DNA of 64,000 nt from assembly GCF_047730085.1 (NCBI RefSeq), contig NZ_CP159830.1, positions 2,294,001-2,358,000 on the forward strand, in the 5' to 3' direction. The notes under the pieces were generated by a model. That model searched no databases, had not been told where the DNA came from, and saw only the letters and a list, made by a program, of their open reading frames with translations. Positions 59,877 through 64,000 of this stretch are shown one piece after another; within the stretch, counting starts at the first letter, position 1; every line of letters starts with the position of its first letter. Made by a program: the position numbers and the translations under genes. This DNA is from Njordibacter sp937773555. GTDB taxonomy: Bacteria > Pseudomonadota > Gammaproteobacteria > Pseudomonadales > Balneatricaceae.

Positions 59877-60578
59877 ATGTCGACACCCAAAAACTCACAG
59901 CCGTTTGAAGTGACACCTATCGGTATAATCTATTCCTGCTTTAAGGAAAAATTTGCGACGCCTCGCCAACCTGGCCTCGTGCCAGCTGCTTTAGCACAAA
60001 TTAAACTTCACTCACCTTACAATCAGGCTGATACCGTTGCCGGGCTCGAGACGTTCTCTCATATTTGGCTAACTTTTATGTTTCATCAAACAGCGCAACA
60101 AGGCTGGAAGCCAAAAGTACGTCCTCCAAGACTAGGCGGTAACAAAAAGCTCGGTGTATTTGCCACCCGATCTACCTTTAGGCCCAACCCCTTAGGTTTG
60201 TCATTAGTAAAGCTGGAATCCATTGACATCAGCAATGGTGTTACCCTCCATGTGAGTGGTGCAGACTTAATAGACCAGACCCCAATTCTAGATATCAAAC
60301 CTTACCTGCCTTGGGTAGAATCGGTACCCAGTGCCAAAAGTGGTTTTGCCAGTGATGACCAAATTCTGCAACTCCCCATTTATTATAGTCATCAAGCGCA
60401 GCGTGTTTTATCAAGCAGACCCGACCTTATAGAACTGATTGAGCAAGTATTACTACATGACCCTAGGCCCGCATATCAACAGAATCCTGACCGTATTTAT
60501 GGCTGCCATATTGCCGATATTAACCTACGCTGGCAAGTAGGTTTAGATCACATAGATGTCGTTGAAATCAGCCAATAA
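59877..60578 (+). CDS. trmO: tRNA-t6A37 methyltransferase TrmO
   Basis: About 233 residues from ATG 59877. TrmO (formerly YaeB/TsaA) uses SAM to make m6t6A37 in threonine tRNA. The beta-barrel UPF0066 core is plain: VTPIGIIYSCFKEKFATPRQPGLV, LETFSHIWLTFMFH, FATRSTFRPNPLGLSLVKLE and ADLIDQTPILDIKPYLPW (each a family block). The frame begins at a TTG 39 bp upstream, but the ATG gives the usual N terminus. Divergent from the 101-codon gene. Confidence 0.94.
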   Translation: MSTPKNSQPFEVTPIGIIYSCFKEKFATPRQPGLVPAALAQIKLHSPYNQADTVAGLETFSHIWLTFMFHQTAQQGWKPKVRPPRLGGNKKLGVFATRSTFRPNPLGLSLVKLESIDISNGVTLHVSGADLIDQTPILDIKPYLPWVESVPSAKSGFASDDQILQLPIYYSHQAQRVLSSRPDLIELIEQVLLHDPRPAYQQNPDRIYGCHIADINLRWQVGLDHIDVVEISQ

Positions 60579-60630
60579 CATGGCTTAGCTATGCTAATAT
60601 ATAATCAACAGAAAACAACATTTAATACTT

Positions 60631-61947
60631 ATGACTCCTGAACAACTGATCGCCTTAGACCAACAGTATGTCTGGCATCCCTATGCCTCCATGGACAACC
60701 CTCCTCCAGCTTACCCGGTGATTGGCGCTCAAGGTGTGAGGCTCACTTTAGCTGATGGACAAGAGTTAATTGACGGCATGGCTTCTTGGTGGTGTGCAGT
60801 GCATGGCTATAATCATCCTTATCTCAACCAAGCAATGAAATTACAAATTGATGACATGTCCCATGTGATGTTTGGTGGCATTACTCACCAACCTGCAGTA
60901 TCCCTAGCTAAGCGCCTTGTAGACCTAACACCACCAGGGTTAGATAAGGTTTTTTTTGCAGATTCTGGTTCAGTAGCGGTAGAAGTCGCTATAAAAATGG
61001 CGTTGCAATACTGGCATTCTAAGGCACAGGCTAACAAAAATCGTATGCTGACCATACGTAATGGATACCATGGTGATACCTTCGGTGCTATGGCTGTGTG
61101 TGACCCAATAAACGGCATGCACTCACTCTTTGCCAGCGTATTGCCCCAGCATTATTTTGTTAACGCACCGCCAATGGGTTTTGATCGTGCATTACAAGAT
61201 GGCGATTTAACAGAACTTGAAGACAAAATGCGCGACCACCAAAACGAAATTGCTGCTTTAATCTTAGAGCCTATCGTTCAGGGAGCTGGTGGCATGCGCT
61301 TTTATAGCCCCCAATGGCTAAAAGGTGCAGCAGATCTGTGTAAGCAATACAATATTTTATTAATCGCCGATGAAATTGCCACGGGGTTTGGTCGCAGCGG
61401 TGCTCTATTTGCCTGCGACCATGCTCAAGTTCAACCCGATATAATGTGCCTGGGCAAAGCCATTACTGGCGGTACTATGAGCTTTGCTGCCACCTTAACA
61501 ACCGAAGAAATTGCCACCAGCATCTCACGGGGTGAAGCCAGCTGCTTTATGCATGGACCCACATTTATGGCTAACCCTTTAGCCTGCGCTGTGGCTAACG
61601 CAAGTTTGGATTTACTGGAGCACAGTGATTGGAAGGGCCAGGTCAGAGGTTTAAATGAGGGCCTCAATCGCCTGCTACAACCCGCAAAGTTGCTAGTTTA
61701 TGTCGAAGACGTGCGGGTCTTAGGAGCCATTGGAGTAATACAGGTTACCCAAGCGGTAGATCTTGGTATTATTCAAAAAATGTTTGTAGCGGAAGGTATA
61801 TGGGTGCGGCCATTTGGTAAGTTGGTTTACGTGATGCCTCCTTACGTAATGAGCCCAGAGGACCTAACGCTCCTTTGCAATGGCATGTTGCGGGTATTGG
61901 CACGTTACTTTGGCGAAGCGCATGGCCAAGACTGTGCCACAGAATAA
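60631..61947 (+). CDS. bioA: Adenosylmethionine-8-amino-7-oxononanoate aminotransferase BioA
   Basis: 438-residue class III aminotransferase of biotin synthesis, using SAM as amino donor to make 7,8-diaminopelargonate. The BioA-specific VWHPYASMDNPP and ELIDGMASWWCAVHGYNHP (the Trp-Trp pair) are present, as are the DEIATGFGRSGALFACDHA block and PLP Lys in CLGKAITGGTMS. Length matches E. coli BioA (429). No other bio genes in the window, so the pathway is scattered. Its 3' end overlaps the thioesterase gene by 26 bp. Confidence 0.95.
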   Translation: MTPEQLIALDQQYVWHPYASMDNPPPAYPVIGAQGVRLTLADGQELIDGMASWWCAVHGYNHPYLNQAMKLQIDDMSHVMFGGITHQPAVSLAKRLVDLTPPGLDKVFFADSGSVAVEVAIKMALQYWHSKAQANKNRMLTIRNGYHGDTFGAMAVCDPINGMHSLFASVLPQHYFVNAPPMGFDRALQDGDLTELEDKMRDHQNEIAALILEPIVQGAGGMRFYSPQWLKGAADLCKQYNILLIADEIATGFGRSGALFACDHAQVQPDIMCLGKAITGGTMSFAATLTTEEIATSISRGEASCFMHGPTFMANPLACAVANASLDLLEHSDWKGQVRGLNEGLNRLLQPAKLLVYVEDVRVLGAIGVIQVTQAVDLGIIQKMFVAEGIWVRPFGKLVYVMPPYVMSPEDLTLLCNGMLRVLARYFGEAHGQDCATE

Positions 61948-62392
61948 AATTCAACTTAGCTTTGACGTTTTGTTCAGCTGCACTTTAAACGTAAGAGTAG
62001 CCGATTTGAATTATGGCAATCACCTAGGCAATGATCGCATTCTTAGCTATTTTCATGAAGGTAGAGTGCTATGGTTGAGTCATCATAATCTCAGCGAGCA
62101 GAATGTGGGTGGTTGTGGCCTCATAATGACAGGCGCTAATATTCAGTATCTTCAACAAGCACGCTTGCATCAAGTGATTACCTTAACATTAGGTGCACGG
62201 GAATTAGGCAAAGCTAGATTCACCTTAGTTTATAAACTCACAGATGACAAAACGGGCCTCACTATTGCCGTTGGGGAAACTTACATGGGGTTTTTCGACT
62301 ATCAGCATCAAAAGCCTGTGCGGGCCCCTGCAAGTTTTATTGCTTTACTTCATGCCACCCCACACCAGGTTGTGCCAGCTTTGCCAAACTAA
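61922..62392 (+). CDS. Hotdog-fold acyl-CoA thioesterase
   Basis: About 156 residues from ATG 61922, inside the end of bioA. 4-hydroxybenzoyl-CoA-thioesterase-type hotdog: RVADLNYGNHLGNDRILSYFHEGRVLWL is the core, with the D-x-N-Y-G-N-H-L active-site block. TLTLGARELGKARFTLVYKL and VGETYMGFFD complete the fold. Substrate unknown. The 26-bp overlap with bioA implies coupled translation; a link to pimeloyl/acyl-thioester metabolism is possible but not shown. Confidence 0.86.
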   Translation: MAKTVPQNKIQLSFDVLFSCTLNVRVADLNYGNHLGNDRILSYFHEGRVLWLSHHNLSEQNVGGCGLIMTGANIQYLQQARLHQVITLTLGARELGKARFTLVYKLTDDKTGLTIAVGETYMGFFDYQHQKPVRAPASFIALLHATPHQVVPALPN

Positions 62393-62443
62393 AAGAGCAG
62401 TGCTGTAACCTTTGCGTGTTAGTTTAGTTGCTCAAAAAGTTGG

Positions 62444-63037
62444 TTAATCAAAGTAGGCGTAGCAGTAGGTAATTGGCTTAAGGCCTGTTTCATTAGCAGT
62501 GCACTGCTGACATTTTTTGGCATTGGATACTCGAACAAACTTATCACACGTAGCACACTTGGCCTTATCCACTCCTTGCCATTTTAACCCAGGAAATTCC
62601 TGCCAATGCTTGCCTAAACTGAGAATCTCATGGCCTTTGAGCAAGTCTCCCGTATGGTATCGACCAACAATAATTTTAATACGCTGGTCTATGGCTCTCA
62701 TACGCCGATGCACTTCCACCTGATTCTGATCAGGCGCCATGTGCCGCGCTAAAATACTCATGGTATCAGCCATACCTTGTTGTTGCTGAGCATAGTGTTT
62801 AAGGGCACGTTCAAGCTGTGTATGGCGCCCTAGGGGTATGCTATAGGCGAGCAGGTCTGGGTCCCAATGCCCACCCGCTAAGTGCAAGGACTCCATTAAG
62901 TCGATATTGTGATCACCATACAACCGTAAATCATTCGCCGTAGTGATTAATTCGTAGCCAATAGGTAAGTGATTAAGCAAAGAGGCACTAATGCCTGTAT
63001 CTACTTTTTTTTCTTGATCATCAAACCAGTCACTCAT
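62444..63037 (-). CDS. Hypothetical protein with C-terminal zinc ribbon
   Basis: 197 residues, family not recognised. The N-terminal two-thirds is soluble and mixed alpha/beta (YELITTANDLRLYGDHNIDLMESL, then helical VHRRMRAIDQRIKIIVGRYHTGDLL). The C terminus has a CxxC-x14-CxxC zinc-ribbon pattern (KCATCDKFV, then KKCQQCTAN). It follows dnaB by 34 bp on the same strand, so it is probably co-transcribed with the replicative helicase. A nucleic-acid-binding role is a guess from the ribbon. Confidence 0.75.
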   Translation of the reverse strand: MSDWFDDQEKKVDTGISASLLNHLPIGYELITTANDLRLYGDHNIDLMESLHLAGGHWDPDLLAYSIPLGRHTQLERALKHYAQQQQGMADTMSILARHMAPDQNQVEVHRRMRAIDQRIKIIVGRYHTGDLLKGHEILSLGKHWQEFPGLKWQGVDKAKCATCDKFVRVSNAKKCQQCTANETGLKPITYCYAYFD

Positions 63038-63071
63038 CGTCTTACCTACACAGCCTATGCCTAGACTTCGA

Positions 63072-64000
63072 TTACTCTATGTCGTCATAGCCATCATAGC
63101 TATGTACGAGGTCTTCAAAACGGGTGTATTTACCAATAAAAGCTAAACGAGAAGTGCCAATCGGGCCGTTACGCTGCTTGCCAATAATGATTTCAGCTTT
63201 ACCTTTATCTTCACTGTCTTCGTTATAAACTTCGTCACGGTAAATAAACATGATCAGGTCAGCGTCTTGCTCAATAGCGCCAGATTCACGTAGATCTGAG
63301 TTTACTGGGCGTTTATTAGGACGGTTTTCCAAGCTACGATTAAGCTGTGACAGCGCTATAACTGGACACTTAAGCTCCTTGGCTAGCGCTTTTAGGGAGC
63401 GTGATATTTCAGAAATCTCTGCCGTACGGCCTTCAGTATGACCTTTAATTTGCATCAGTTGGAGATAATCAATCATGATCATGCCCACACTGCCATGTTC
63501 ACGGGCAATTCGTCTGGCCCTAGTGCGCATTTCGGTTGGGCTTAAGCCAGCACTGTCATCAATGTAGAGCGGCTTGTCTTTAAGTAAGTTTACTGCGCCT
63601 GTCAGCTTAGGCCAATCATCTTGTTCCAATTTACCTGTTCGCATCCGGGTGGCATCAATACGGCCAAGGGACGACAACATTCTCATCATCAGCTGCTCAG
63701 CAGGCATCTCCATACTAAATACGAGTATGGGCGCATCGCCAATCACTGCAGCATTTTCGACAATATTCATAGCAAAAGTGGTCTTACCCATTGACGGACG
63801 ACCTGCAACGATAATTAAGTCAGATTTTTGCATGCCCGCAGTACGATTATCTAGGTCTGTAAAACCTGTGCTTATGCCAGTAATTGCGCTATCTGAACGG
63901 AACAGTTGATCAATGCGTTCTACTGCACCTTTAAGGATAGGGTTAACATATTGTGGCCCACCTTCTTTTGGGCGCGCCTCTGCAATTTCAAACACTTTAC
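63072..64000 (-). CDS. dnaB: Replicative DNA helicase DnaB (C-terminal part; 5' end outside window)
   Basis: C-terminal RecA-like domain of DnaB, about 309 residues in the window; the frame is open through the window edge (...KVFEIAEA), so the N-terminal domain lies beyond. Walker A VAGRPSMGKTTFAMNIVE, SMEMPAEQLMMRM, the Walker B strand MIMIDYLQLM, ALSQLNRSLENRPNKRPVNSDLRESGAIEQDADL (in parts) and KQRNGPIGT are all conserved with E. coli. Unwinds DNA at the fork as a hexamer. The position supports a chromosomal core location. Confidence 0.97.
   Translation of the reverse strand, partial: KVFEIAEARPKEGGPQYVNPILKGAVERIDQLFRSDSAITGISTGFTDLDNRTAGMQKSDLIIVAGRPSMGKTTFAMNIVENAAVIGDAPILVFSMEMPAEQLMMRMLSSLGRIDATRMRTGKLEQDDWPKLTGAVNLLKDKPLYIDDSAGLSPTEMRTRARRIAREHGSVGMIMIDYLQLMQIKGHTEGRTAEISEISRSLKALAKELKCPVIALSQLNRSLENRPNKRPVNSDLRESGAIEQDADLIMFIYRDEVYNEDSEDKGKAEIIIGKQRNGPIGTSRLAFIGKYTRFEDLVHSYDGYDDIE

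Noticed and set aside
1..64000. tRNA, rRNA, CRISPR, insertion sequence, prophage or restriction system
   Set aside because: I looked for cloverleaf-like segments, repeated spacers, transposase or integrase genes other than xerD, and defence genes, and found none I could support.

Overview
The window looks like the chromosome of a free-living marine gammaproteobacterium in the broad Pseudomonadales/Oceanospirillales/Cellvibrionales range. GC is moderate, coding is dense, and the housekeeping order is rpsP-rimM-trmD-rplS-xerD-dsbC-ydcF-hom-thrC-recJ. There is also a pstSCAB-phoU-phoBR cluster whose PstA and PstC carry the long extracytoplasmic inserts common in this group. A DMSP lyase, a choline-to-glycine-betaine pathway, a TAXI-type TRAP transporter and an iron-type ABC importer fit a marine heterotroph that lives on small organic osmolytes. 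I see no rRNA, tRNA, CRISPR array, phage or insertion sequence, so this is backbone plus metabolic accessory genes, not a mobile island.

Layout. 1-1820: 3' part of a cytosine-deaminase-family gene, convergent with a RutR-like TetR regulator. 2052-10863: the complete phosphate regulon on the minus strand (pstS, pstC, pstA, pstB, phoU, phoB, phoR), with a Pho box in front of both pstS and pstC. 11200-22071: a transport and catabolic block with three EamA exporters, a TAXI TRAP system (binding protein plus fused permease), a class III aminotransferase, a BKACE (beta-keto acid cleavage) enzyme, an RpiR regulator and an amidase. 22501-27696: a fasciclin protein, an MDR oxidoreductase, an MFS transporter, a cupin DMSP lyase and a threonine-aldolase-like enzyme. 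27715-31666: ilvY divergent from class II ilvC, followed by modF. 32024-35957: a Fur-box-preceded FecBCD-type importer with a methyltransferase. 36349-43326: SMR transporter, betI, a flavin amine oxidase, a GT2-YdjC fusion, betA and betB. 43438-44885: a broken EEP-family gene and a DUF1289 protein. 44904-54041: the housekeeping block. 54285-58123: a small unknown ORF and a two-gene glycosyltransferase operon (HEAT-GT4 plus GT1). 58157-64000: FAD oxidase with a small partner, trmO, bioA, a thioesterase, a zinc-ribbon protein and the 3' part of dnaB.

Points most worth a second look: the cytosine-deaminase homologue has Cys in place of the Asp that makes E. coli CodA reject 5-methylcytosine; the TRAP/aminotransferase/BKACE/amidase set looks like an uncharacterised route for an amino acid or amide; one protein fuses a polyprenyl-phosphate-type glycosyltransferase to a YdjC/NaxD-type deacetylase; a clean 11-bp tandem duplication breaks the EEP gene; and a HEAT-repeat glycosyltransferase overlaps a second glycosyltransferase. 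All functions are read from sequence by eye and from family knowledge; no database search was run.
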